DNA of 64,000 nucleotides. Source: Alkalilimnicola ehrlichii. Lineage in GTDB: Bacteria > Pseudomonadota > Gammaproteobacteria > Nitrococcales > AK92. The notes beneath the pieces were generated by a model. It made no database searches and was not told the origin of the DNA. It worked only from the letters and a program-made list of their open reading frames with translations. Where the stretch lies: positions 1 through 64,000 of the forward strand of contig NZ_NFZV01000006.1 of the NCBI RefSeq assembly GCF_003399765.1. Reading direction: 5' to 3'. Shown one piece after another: positions 16,381-25,475 of this stretch (positions within the stretch are counted from its first letter, which is position 1; every line of letters begins with the position of its first letter). Made by a program: the position numbers and the translations under genes.

Positions 16381-16513
16381 GCAGCCGCGGCGAGGCCTCT
16401 TGCGAAAATAGCTAATAAGGAGACACCTACCCGACCGAGTACGCCCAAGCCCGTCAAGCGAGCGCCCCGCTAAGCACCTAGCGGCCGATTATCACATGAA
16501 TCGATAGCGTTTT

Positions 16514-17094
16514 ATGCCATCACTTATCTCGCACCTCGGAAAAGACGATCAAGAAGGCCTGCTCAACGACCTTAACTACCTGAACATGGGCGAGATAAAG
16601 GCTTTCTGCAAGAAGCACTCGATTCCCTATGCGATATGGATAGAAACGGGAGACGGCGGCCGTCGAAAAACGACGGAGAGCGATCGAAAAGGTGTGATCC
16701 TAAATCGGATTCGGCATTATTTAGGAACCGGCAGCATCATGGAGCCAACCTGCTTTCCCGCCGGCATTGTCTGCTTAGATGAGTTCGCGAAAAACCCTAA
16801 AGAATCGGATCGAATTTTTACGGGCAGTACGGCAAGGGCAATGTGACCATGATCGCCTTGTTAAAGCAGTTGACCAGCGGGGCATTCAAAGATGGCGCTA
16901 TTGCGCGAATCTTGTTAAATGAATTCTGGAGCAACGGCGTGGCGCCTACTTATCGCGAATACGCGGCGGCCTGGTTAAGAGCGAAGGAAGCTCACACGCG
17001 ACCGAACCCCGAGTGGGCTTTTTTATCGGACAAAGCCGACCTCAAAGATACGAAAGACTGGAAGCAACTGCGAACAAAAAAGCGCAGCACGTAA
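16514..17094 (+). CDS. Hypothetical SAP-like protein (frameshifted)
   Basis: Two open frames overlap at 16843. They join into one 193-residue product if one T is added to the five-T run at 16815-16819, giving RIFYGQYGKGNVTMIALLKQ. The N-terminal part (LNDLNYLNMGEIKAFCKKHS, then GVILNRIRHYLGTG) has a helix-turn-helix layout like SAP-type nucleic-acid-binding modules. The C-terminal part (EFWSNGVAPTYREYAAAWLR) is helical. No signal peptide. Role unknown. The start has no clear ribosome binding site. Confidence 0.6.
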
Positions 17095-17120
17095 TGAGTA
17101 TCTTAAATACCATCGAGCCC

Positions 17121-17162
17121 TAACAGGGTGCCGAAAAAGCCCATCCTGGACGTGTTTCGGCG
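17121..17162. repeat. REP-like hairpin after the SAP-like gene
   Basis: TAACAGGGTGCCGAAAAAG is followed by CCATCCTGGACGTG and TTTCGGC. The GCCGAAA/TTTCGGC ends (17130-17136 and 17155-17161) pair. A related string, TAACAGGTTGCCGAAAC, follows the tas gene at 26517-26533. The repetition after unrelated genes suggests a dispersed extragenic repeat or a terminator family. Confidence 0.4.
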
Positions 17163-17168
17163 CGCGCT

Positions 17169-17194
17169 GCCCCGCGGGTGCACGCCCGCGGGGC
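17169..17194. terminator. GC-rich hairpin
   Basis: A perfect 10-bp inverted repeat, GCCCCGCGGG / CCCGCGGGGC, with a 6-base loop lies between two converging genes. There is no T-run on either side, so it may be only a structural barrier. Confidence 0.4.
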
Positions 17195-17224
17195 CAACTG
17201 ACCAAGCCGGGCCTGGCGATAGCG

Positions 17225-18208
17225 TCAGTCCAGCGTCTCCAGCCAGGTCGCCTGCTTACCGGCGACTATCGCGCCGCTGCTATCCTGGCCATCAAGCAGA
17301 TAGTACTCACAATGGCCCGGCTCGATGCTTTCCGCGGCAAATTCCGCGTTACCTATCGGCTCAAGGAGCTGAAAGCCGGCATTGTAGGTGCTGCTGGTGG
17401 TGCAGGGGTCGATCAGCAACTGTCGCGGATTGCTGCGGATGCGACCATGGCTATCCCGGTAGACCTGATAATCCCAATCCGCATGGGTGGCGGAGTCCGC
17501 ATACAGCAAACGCAGGGCCACAGGCGGCGCGGACGACACCGCCACGCTGGCATCCAGCGCCTGCAGAATCATGCTGTCGGTAGCGCGGCGAGTCCCCGAC
17601 AACGGCGCGATTTGGAGACTCAATTCTTCGCCGTACGCGATCGTCACTTCCAGATCGTCGAAAGTCGTATCCCAGGCGACGAAACCGTCGCGCTCCTTCC
17701 ACGACACTTCCCCGGTGATCACATAAGGCCCGGGATGCCCTAGCGAGATGTCCTTACGGCAGTAATCGTTAAAGATCAGGGTGCCGCTACCGGCAGCGGC
17801 ACCCGAGGCCAGGGCGACCGAGCCCGGAGGCGGCTCGTCCGCCGCCGTCCCGGCGCATGGTTTGCTCTGACCGAAAGCCTCCTCAGGGTCTGCCGGGCTG
17901 CCTTCAAGCAAGGACAGGCCGCCGTAACGGCCAAGCTCTTCCACCAGTACGCGCAACACCTCGGCCACATATGCGGCATCCGCCAGCGCCGCCATGCTGT
18001 CATCGCCGGCCTGGATTGTCGCCCAGTCGGTCGCGCCGCTGTAGTGGGTATCATAGGTGCTCAGCAAGGCTTCCGCTTCGGCAATCACCGAGGTGGTCGG
18101 CGTGCCGCCATTATCGCCGCTACCGTTACTTCCATCGCCGCCACAGGCCACCAGCAGAGCTGCCGGCAGCGTTAACCACGCTTTTCGCGCAGTCGCGTTA
18201 TAGATCAT
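17225..18208 (-). CDS. Hypothetical lipoprotein
   Basis: 327 residues. The lipoprotein signal peptide ends LLVACGGDGSNG (acylated cysteine at about 22), followed by a flexible Gly/Ser/Asn linker. The mature domain has conserved-looking patches (GSGTLIFNDYCRKD, VAWDTTFDDLEVTIAYG) and several cysteines (PCAGTAA, DYCRKD, DPCTTS, GHCEYY) that could form disulphides. I recognise no family. It starts 42 bases after the end of a large sensor kinase on the same strand, so it is probably co-transcribed with it and might supply or transmit an envelope signal. Confidence 0.65.
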   Translation of the reverse strand: MIYNATARKAWLTLPAALLVACGGDGSNGSGDNGGTPTTSVIAEAEALLSTYDTHYSGATDWATIQAGDDSMAALADAAYVAEVLRVLVEELGRYGGLSLLEGSPADPEEAFGQSKPCAGTAADEPPPGSVALASGAAAGSGTLIFNDYCRKDISLGHPGPYVITGEVSWKERDGFVAWDTTFDDLEVTIAYGEELSLQIAPLSGTRRATDSMILQALDASVAVSSAPPVALRLLYADSATHADWDYQVYRDSHGRIRSNPRQLLIDPCTTSSTYNAGFQLLEPIGNAEFAAESIEPGHCEYYLLDGQDSSGAIVAGKQATWLETLD

Positions 18209-18250
18209 CCGTAGTCTCCGGACAGGGGTTGATTGCCACCCTGATCGTAG

Positions 18251-20466
18251 CTACCGAAGGGTAGTGGCGGTATCGCTGCAACAGGCTACCCCATATGGGG
18301 GATCTAGCGGAACGCTGGCATGTAGCCGGGCCTGATCGGCTTCCAGTCGGAAGCTGAACGTACCGCCGAGTTCTTCCGCGCGAGTGCGCATGTGATTGAG
18401 CCCACGCCCGGCGAGCACGTCAGTTTCGGCACGGCCGGCACTAACTCCGTCGTTGATAACGTGAATATCCAGGCGACACTCGTCGCCACGCACAGCCACT
18501 TCGACCTGCCCCGGCGTGGCATGACGGAACGCGTTGGTCAACGCCTCGGAGAGGATACGCCGCACATTGATGTCGTAGCGCACACTCAACTTGGCGCCGC
18601 CGGCGTCCACCGATTGCCGCCATAGCAGCGGCACCTGCATCTCCTCGCAGCGCTCTCTGCACTCCTTCTGCCAATCTTCCAGGCTGTCAGCGAGCCGACA
18701 GCTGGCGCTCTGATCCAGTGCCTGTAGCGCTTCGCGCAGGGATTGCAGGGCATTGCGGGCCAGTTTTTCCTGTTGTTCATCCGGCGCGTTGCGTAACAGG
18801 CTCAGAATGCGCCCGCCCACGTCGTCGTGCAGGTCGCGGGAGATACGCTGCCGCTCCACGTCCGCTCCCAGTTCTCGGGCACGCACGGCTGCCACCGCCT
18901 TGTCCGTCAGGTCGCGCAGCAGGGTCGCCACGCGCAAATCCTCCGGCGTGAACAGCCGACCGCCCTGATCGGGATGCTCCAGCATCAGGTCAGGGTCCGC
19001 TGCGGTCAGGGCGCGCAGATACAAGCGCGCGCCGTCGGCGGATACCTGCACGTCGCTCACCACCGGTATCTCGGCGGCACGGCACTGTAGCGGATTGAAC
19101 ATACGCTGTAGCAGTCCGGGCCAAGCATTACGAATGCCGGCTTCGCTGTCGGCGGCAAACAGGTTGTTCACCAGCTGGCGCAAGGTGCTGTCCAGCAAAC
19201 GTTGATCGGACCGCCCGAGCAAACCCATCAACCATTGGCGCAACGGAAAATATACCCAACCGGCAATGGCCAGCGACAACAGCAAAGCCATACCACCCGC
19301 CAGCCCGATGACGAACACCAGCAGCGCGTCCAGCACCAGCACCAGCGCGCCGCCGAAAAACCAATGCCAGGTACGGAACCACCAACGCTCGACGTGGAAC
19401 AACCGATAGCGGTGCAGGCCGGCCGCCAGCCCCAGATAAAGTACCAACACGGATGCTAGGCTGATCACTAGCGGCACCGCACGGGTACCGCCCAGCGCGG
19501 CGGGCAGCATGATCAGCGCTATTAGTAACAACGAGCCGATAAAGATAGAGAGGAAACACCACTTAAGGGCCGCACGCTCCAGCGGATGGCCGCGGGTCGC
19601 TCGCCATTGCAGGCTCATAATAATAATTCCGCAAACAAAGCCGCCCAGAATGCTACTGTAGATGGTGTACTGCGGGCTGCTCGTCAGCTGCAACTGATCG
19701 GCCACCCAGACGAGCAGCGCTAGCAATATACCTATCATTGGCACCGGTGCCCGACCCAGACGGATCGGGTAAACCCAGAATAAGGTGGCCAAGGTAGCGC
19801 ACACCATCAGTACCGCAAGGTGATTGACCGACATCAACACGGCAATCACCTCCCCGGCAAGGCCAATTCGCGGCCGCCGTAGGAGGCCAGCGTCAAGGTG
19901 GTGGCAAACAGCGCCACCCCGGAAGCGGCGAACAGACGCGTCTCCGTGCGCCGCGGGTTGTATACCCACAGCCCCAGCGCCACCAGCAAGGCAACCCAAC
20001 CATAGAGCCCATGCAACAACGCGTAGGTCATCGCCGGCGACCACCAGGGCTGCCCCACCGCCAACGCAATACGGCTGCCGTCATCCGTTTCCACGACCAC
20101 CGGAGGAGAGGCTAGAGCCTGCCAGAGCTGGCTTTGCTCGTGCAGAAAGCGGTTATAACGGTCGTAATCGAGGAGGTCCGGGTCTTCGATCAAGGTGTCG
20201 TTGTGCAACGGGATGCGTTCGCCACCCTGCCACACGGCCACGAGTACGGTATCGGCGTTTATCTTCGATAAGTTGGGGCTATTGGCACGTACGCTCTCGA
20301 CCCGTACGCCGGGGGCGTCCTCGGTCTTGCTCAATTCCAGGCCAAGGTAGGGGGTGGTGGCCACCCACAGCGTACTCAGCAGCGTCGCCAGCAAGGCGAA
20401 CATGCACAGCAATAGCAGTTGCGTGCGCGGCGCCAGAAGACCCGGGCGGTTCTGCATCGGGCTCAT
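18251..20466 (-). CDS. Membrane sensor histidine kinase, NarX-type (frameshifted)
   Basis: The restored length is about 738 residues. The N-terminus has a membrane helix (LLLLCMFALLATLLSTLWVA), an extracytoplasmic segment of about 110 residues and then a block of further membrane helices. The C-terminus has the phospho-acceptor motif RDLHDDVGGRI of the HisKA_3 type, then the N box (LSEALTNAFRHA) and the G box (GRGLNHMRTRAEELGG). The frame breaks at a four-C run on the plus strand (19852-19855). One more base joins LALPG to EVIAVLM. The kinase phosphorylates itself on histidine and passes the phosphate to a NarL-type regulator. No such regulator is adjacent; the next gene is a lipoprotein. Confidence 0.85.
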
Positions 20467-20906
20467 GGCACCGACTCCGGCGACGCCACATCGGCGCGCC
20501 TGCTGGTGTCCTCGCCGACCGGACGGAAACTAAACGCGCCGTAACTGAAGGACACGCAACAAAAAATTGCTCGATAGAAGCGAAAAAGTAAAGTCATGGG
20601 CTAGAAACCTAGCTTTTCTAGCATCCTGCATCAAGCGGACCGCCCGGTCTTCTAAACTCTTCCTCACCAGCACCTCTTTTGAGATTCACGCAACGGCACG
20701 GACTAGATCGGACCAAAAGAATCCATATAGCAGTGGGTCGCGGACGACTACTCCACATTCAGGTTCGTAAACCGGACCCGGATGATTAGCGCGCGCAGTT
20801 TGCTTTATTTTTCACTTAATATAACATTGCAATTTTACTCGACAACGTAGAAATCAAGCACACCAACCAACACTTAGCAATCATTATTGTCAAAAGAGAA
20901 ACAGGT
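20467..20906. other. AT-rich intergenic region
   Basis: No gene seen. The composition turns clearly AT-richer at about 20.8 kb (runs such as TTTATTTTTCACTTAATATAAC), and it continues into the DUF1349 gene. It contains the presumed promoters for the divergent kinase and DUF1349 genes; boxes cannot be assigned with confidence. Confidence 0.5.
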
Positions 20907-21499
20907 ATGATTTCGTTTGATGACAAAGATATTAAAAATGATTTTGGTGGTTCAACGAGCCTGAGCATAAGGCATCGAGCGACCGCTTAACCATTCGAAC
21001 AAGCCCCGACACCGACTTCTGGCAGCGCACACATTATGGCTTCCGAAGGGACAATGGCCATTGCTTACTCACAAGGAAAGAGTCTGACTTCTCCATTAGC
21101 GTGAAAACCACTTTTTCTCCGAAAAAACAGTATGATCAGTGCGGGCTAATCGTGCGCTTAGATCATGACAACTGGATAAAAACATCTACCGAATTCGAAA
21201 GCGGCAACCATTCGCGCCTAGGGTCAGTGGTAACAAACAGTGGATACTCGGACTGGGCCACGATTGACATTAACGAACCAGTCAATGAAATGTGGTACAG
21301 GATTCAATCGAAAAACGATCTGAGCGATTACATAATCGAATTCTCGGAAGATGGGGACAATTGGAAGCAGCTTCGTATAACACATTTACTGGAAGCCAAA
21401 TCATTTGTCGATATTGGCATTTACGCTTGCAGCCCAATGGATAGCAGTTTTTCTGCCGAATTTAGCCAGCTTTCCATTGCAAATTCTAATTGGAAATAA
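20907..21499 (+). CDS. DUF1349 domain protein (frameshifted)
   Basis: An ATG frame (MISFDDKDIKNDF) breaks after 13 codons at a four-T run (20942-20945). Adding one T joins it to WWFNEPEHKASSDRLTIRTS and then TDFWQRTHYGFRRDNGH. Together with KKQYDQCGLIVRLDHDNW, GSVVTNSGYSDWA and the C-terminal ACSPMDSSFSAEFSQL, it makes a complete 197-residue DUF1349 (concanavalin-A-like lectin fold) protein. No signal peptide. The function of the family is unproven; a few members are said to affect enolase in yeast. The gene is AT-richer than its neighbours, which suggests recent acquisition. Confidence 0.82.
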
Positions 21500-21651
21500 C
21501 GCACTGTTCTAACAACGGGTTTGGTCGCACCAGCGCCGGGGCATGGCTGTGTCACCGGAGCGATACAACCCGCGCAAGGTCATTTGCGGGTGGAGAAAAT
21601 GCCAGGGGGCCCGGCTCCCCCTAGCACAGCCAACGCGTGCGCCCCCTAAGC

Positions 21652-23604
21652 TCAGGGCAGCTCCGGCAGGGCTGGCATCAGCTCCGCAGCAACGAAGCTG
21701 CATGCCTGCGTGGGTATCTCGACGTCGTTATTCTGAACTCGTGCCGGGAACTCGGCGTCGCGACCACTATTACCCGCCGCTACCAGAGCGGTACGCAGCG
21801 GTGCGCTGGGGTCGGCGGCGGCCATCGCGGCCGTCAGGCCTTGCAGTTCCAGAACGGAGTTCTGTTGCGAACGCAAGAAGTAGTCCCGATCGGCGCCGGG
21901 GTTGCGGGACTCGTTGCCCGTCAGGGTCAGGCACAAGCGAGCGTCGCGCTGTACCCGGGCGAAGATGCCGGCATCGCCACCGGTTGAGCTGTCGGTCACC
22001 TGATTGTCGATGACCGCAACCGACAAGGTGGTTGTCTGCACGACGGAGTCGTTGTCGCCCGCGCCGGACCGCACCCGGATACCGTCCTCGGCGGCGCCCG
22101 AGACGGTGTTGTTGATGAGCACGCCGGTCGCTTCCGCGGTGTCTTCGAGCTGCACATCCAGGGCGCGCTGGCCGGCATCGGTCACGGTGTTAGCTTCGAA
22201 GCGGAATACCGCGCGCGCGTTGTTGACCGGGCCAGTATCGCCGGCACCGCGGTTCATGTTTATATCGATGCCCTTGCGGCCCGGCCGATTCACCGTGTTG
22301 TTGCGCACGGTCAGGTTGACGTTGGACGCTTCGCGAGGACGAATGCCAATGCCATCGGCATCCACATCGTCGTTATCCAACAAGACCGTCGGGCCGGTAA
22401 TGGTGTTGCCCTCGATCAGGCCCCGAACCACGCCCTGACCGGCGGCTACGAAGGAGATACTTCGGTCCTGTATGTTGGTTAGGATATTGTTGCGGATGAC
22501 GATATCCAGCTCGGCAGTATCTGCGGTATCGCTGTCGATGCCGTCATCGTCGGTGTTGCGAACGACATTATCCTCCACCAAGGCGTAGCCGCGGGCAGTA
22601 CCGAACATGTTGACTTCGATACCGTCGATATCCAGCAACGGTTCTCCGCTGAGGGCTCGGTTATGCCCCTGGGGGTCGATGTCCACGGTGTTCATACGCA
22701 GAACGGTAACCACCGTGCCTTCGAAATTGGTATGTACGATACCGCCTTCGATGCCGGAGCCTCCCGCCACGGTCGGGCGGTAGCGGACATCGGTAACTTC
22801 GTTTTGTAGGATATTGACCTCGCCGGTGACGTCGCGCAGGTAGATGCCTTCATTAACAACACCGTGCACGGTGTTGTTAACCACCTCGATATAGCCGCCG
22901 CTGTCCGTTAGGTAAATGCCCCGGTAGCCGGCGTTCTCAACCGCCACACGATCTACCGCGATATCGCCGGTTGCCCGGCTGACCATCATTGCGTGGCGGG
23001 GCGCGTTGAGCAGCTTTAGATCCGTCGCGACCAACCCTTCGACATCGCTCACGGCCAGCAGATTGTAAGCGTTGCCCTCCGGCAACCCGAGGGAGCCCGG
23101 AGTCGGTAACGGATTACCGCCGGCGAGGGACAAATTGCTTAGCGTGAGGCCATCCGCCTCGGCGCGTAGCAGCGTCGGGTTGGCACAGTTATCGGGTGCC
23201 AGCGTCAAGACACTAGCGTCAATGCCCAGACCTGTCAGCCGCAGGTTGCGGGCTGTCAGATCGATCAGGGAACACGCGCTTACGGAGTCATCCAGCAGCC
23301 AGATGCTGGCATCTGCGCCTTCGCCTTCCAGCGTCAGCTCCTCGATGCTAATGCTGATCGGCAGCGGCAGGTTGTCGTAGGTACCCGCGAGGATGCGCAG
23401 GGTGTCGCCCCTGCTCGCCATTTCCAGCGCGGCTGCGAGATCCGTAGGAGATGCTGCGCTCCCCTCTCCGCCCCCGGCGGGACTAACATAGATAACCCGA
23501 TTCTCAACAGGTTGCTTGTTGCTGTCCGAGCTGGAGCCACAGCCAGCCAACGCACTGGTAATGGCCAGCGCCAGAGCAGCCTTCTTGCGCAACGCGTTCG
23601 GCAT
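21652..23604 (-). CDS. Large lipoprotein with parallel beta-helix repeats
   Basis: 650 residues from an ATG with a GAGGG site 8 bases upstream; an ATG 17 codons further upstream lacks a site. The signal peptide ends in LAGCGSSS, so the protein is lipid-anchored through Cys. The body consists of many short right-handed parallel beta-helix rungs (EVVNNTVHGVVNEGIYLRD, VEDNVVRNTDDDGIDSDTAD, LIEGNTITGPTVLLDNDDVD), each with an asparagine/glycine turn. This fold is used by carbohydrate-active enzymes and phage or surface adhesins. No catalytic residues were recognised. It is probably outer-membrane exposed. Confidence 0.85.
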   Translation of the reverse strand: MPNALRKKAALALAITSALAGCGSSSDSNKQPVENRVIYVSPAGGGEGSAASPTDLAAALEMASRGDTLRILAGTYDNLPLPISISIEELTLEGEGADASIWLLDDSVSACSLIDLTARNLRLTGLGIDASVLTLAPDNCANPTLLRAEADGLTLSNLSLAGGNPLPTPGSLGLPEGNAYNLLAVSDVEGLVATDLKLLNAPRHAMMVSRATGDIAVDRVAVENAGYRGIYLTDSGGYIEVVNNTVHGVVNEGIYLRDVTGEVNILQNEVTDVRYRPTVAGGSGIEGGIVHTNFEGTVVTVLRMNTVDIDPQGHNRALSGEPLLDIDGIEVNMFGTARGYALVEDNVVRNTDDDGIDSDTADTAELDIVIRNNILTNIQDRSISFVAAGQGVVRGLIEGNTITGPTVLLDNDDVDADGIGIRPREASNVNLTVRNNTVNRPGRKGIDINMNRGAGDTGPVNNARAVFRFEANTVTDAGQRALDVQLEDTAEATGVLINNTVSGAAEDGIRVRSGAGDNDSVVQTTTLSVAVIDNQVTDSSTGGDAGIFARVQRDARLCLTLTGNESRNPGADRDYFLRSQQNSVLELQGLTAAMAAADPSAPLRTALVAAGNSGRDAEFPARVQNNDVEIPTQACSFVAAELMPALPELP

Positions 23605-23963
23605 GGGTAAACCCTCGTTTTCGTTTTGGTTACAGGTAGGCATTAGTGGCGCCACCTTAACGCCTAGTTATGACAGGAAGGTTTCGCTGCCAGACAGCCT
23701 GGGAGGGATCTGGTGCTTGGACAATCAAGGTGCGCCTGCAGCGCGCTGAGAAGGGATTCGGTTTGCGAGCCGAGAGCATCCGCCTCGGCCGCTTAGACCT
23801 TAGGTTTTATTCACCGAGGCGGTTTACGCTAAAGTTCATGACTTGCCCCGCTGGCCGGCTCAGCCGCATCCTTAGGAAGCTAAAGCCAGGTCGATCTGGA
23901 GGCCACTCAAACCATCGAACACGGCCGCACAATCTCGCCGCATACACCACACAGGAGCGAAGA

Positions 23964-24377
23964 ATGAAACCACGGATTAGCATGATCACGCTGGGTGTGC
24001 GCGATCTAGCGCAATCGGTAACGTTTTACGAACAGGGGCTAAACCTTCCGCGGATGGACTCGCCCCCGGACGTTGCCTTCTTTACGCTGAACGGGACGTG
24101 GTTGGGATTGTATGGACGCGAAGCGCTGGCTGCGGATGCTGCCGTGACGGCAGAATCTCATGGATTTTCCGGCTTCGCTCTAGCCCACAATGTGGCGTCC
24201 GAGGCTGAAGTCGATGCAGTTTTGGCGCAAGCAGCCTCCGCAGGCGCCACCATTACTAAGGCGGCCGAGAAAACATCTTGGGGCGGCTATGCGGGTTATT
24301 TCTCCGACCCGGACGGGTATTTATGGGAAGTGGCGCATAACCCGTTCTTTTGGGTTGGCCCCGCAGATGAGGAATAA
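23964..24377 (+). CDS. VOC-family (glyoxalase-like) protein
   Basis: 137 residues from an ATG after AGGAGCGAAGA; upstream in-frame ATG codons lack a site and precede non-conserved sequence. The N-terminal strand is PRISMITLGVRDLAQSVTFY, with the turn DVAFFTLNGTWLGLYGREAL, and the tail is GGYAGYFSDPDGYLWEVAHNP. This is the usual vicinal-oxygen-chelate pattern with a metal-binding glutamate in the LWEV region. Substrate unknown; family members range from antibiotic-binding proteins to extradiol dioxygenases and isomerases. Confidence 0.88.
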   Translation: MKPRISMITLGVRDLAQSVTFYEQGLNLPRMDSPPDVAFFTLNGTWLGLYGREALAADAAVTAESHGFSGFALAHNVASEAEVDAVLAQAASAGATITKAAEKTSWGGYAGYFSDPDGYLWEVAHNPFFWVGPADEE

Positions 24378-24390
24378 CCTTTAATAGCAA

Positions 24391-24432
24391 CGAGCGGGGC
24401 TAGCCAAACCGGCATGGCTACCCCTTGCTCGC
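24391..24432. terminator. Imperfect hairpin between converging genes
   Basis: CGAGCGGGGCTAGCCA and TGGCTACCCCTTGCTCG form a stem with one mismatch and one bulged base and an 8-base loop. It lies 13 bases after the VOC gene and about 115 bases downstream of the lipoprotein gene read from the other strand. It is probably a terminator for the VOC gene. Confidence 0.5.
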
Positions 24433-24547
24433 TTCCTCACCGGTGGAAGGCCGAATCGAGCGATAACGGCACGCACTTGAGCATTACACGCTCGCTGTAG
24501 GCGCTTTAGCCGTATGGCTAATCCGGGAAAGGATATGCTGCATTTCC

Positions 24548-25189
24548 TTAAAGCTCGAACGGTTGTCCGGAACCGCTATTCGCCACGCAAGCGTCGTAGG
24601 CTAGCTCAAGAATTTCCGCGGGCGACGCAGTCGTATGGCGATAAGCGACGTCAATTTGCCGCAAACTCAAAGCAACCGTCTGCTCGATAACCTCTGCCAC
24701 GGTATCCGGCAGATCTCCCAATGAACTAAACAAGGATCTTGCCACCGCAATCTGCTCAGCTTCGGCCACGCCCTGATCACGTTTCACGGCAACTTGGGCA
24801 TAGCCATGCGCGACTAACAAGCAAACTAGATCCTTATCGATTGTCTGTACATCCTTCGTATTTTCTAACGCAACGTTGCCTCGGCTGAACACGCAGTCTC
24901 GATATGCGGCTGCCTTAACGCGGCCGGCAGATTGAGAAGGCTGCGCATATGCCCGTTCAATCACTTCGACCCATGTCGGACCCGGCACAGACAATGCGGC
25001 TAGTTGCTCCGCTTTCGTCCATCCCTCGTCGCGCCGATCCAATACCGGTTGATAACCGAGGATGAGCGAGATGCAGGTGTCATCGAGACCGACATAGTCT
25101 GTTGCCACCGCCTCCGCACTTTGGTTGTTGCTGCAAGCGACAAAACTCCCGAGCAACAATAGCAATAGCGCTCCTCTTAATAACCTCAT
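24548..25189 (-). CDS. Lipoprotein with two internal repeats
   Basis: 213 residues with a lipoprotein signal ending GSFVACSNNQ (lipobox VAC). The mature part contains two related halves: CISLILGYQPVLDRRDEGWTKAEQLAAL and CLLVAHGYAQVAVKRDQGVAEAEQIAV. Each is followed by a helical stretch with a conserved AYRDC or AYDAC element, so the protein arose by duplication of a roughly 90-residue unit. Function unknown. It sits upstream-facing next to a small open frame. Confidence 0.7.
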   Translation of the reverse strand: MRLLRGALLLLLLGSFVACSNNQSAEAVATDYVGLDDTCISLILGYQPVLDRRDEGWTKAEQLAALSVPGPTWVEVIERAYAQPSQSAGRVKAAAYRDCVFSRGNVALENTKDVQTIDKDLVCLLVAHGYAQVAVKRDQGVAEAEQIAVARSLFSSLGDLPDTVAEVIEQTVALSLRQIDVAYRHTTASPAEILELAYDACVANSGSGQPFEL

Positions 25190-25204
25190 CAGCCCCCCTT
25201 AAAT

Positions 25205-25402
25205 CTACCCACTTAACCAACGACCGAAGCGGCTTTCAGTATTCTCTATATATTTTGCAGCGACAACCAAGACACTAGCGCCATCGCCAACGCATGCCGA
25301 GGTGGCCGCGGCGGTTGAAACTGGATCGGCTAGGTTAATCGCACTCCATCGCACTTCATTATAAAACTTCACGTTACTGCGAGCGTTGCATTCATCCGCC
25401 AC
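25205..25402 (-). CDS. Small hypothetical protein
   Basis: A 65-codon frame from GTG (MADECNARSNVKFYNEV to FGRWLSG), preceded 7 bases upstream by a strong GCAGGAGG site. It ends 16 bases before the repeat lipoprotein gene on the same strand, so it could be the first gene of that operon. No family recognised. The frame is otherwise lacking evidence. Confidence 0.45.
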   Translation of the reverse strand: MADECNARSNVKFYNEVRWSAINLADPVSTAAATSACVGDGASVLVVAAKYIENTESRFGRWLSG

Positions 25403-25475
25403 CAGCTTGCCTCCTGCGGCCGCCTCGCCGAGAATGACGGCTCATCATTGAGTAGCGATACGCGGAGGATCATCG

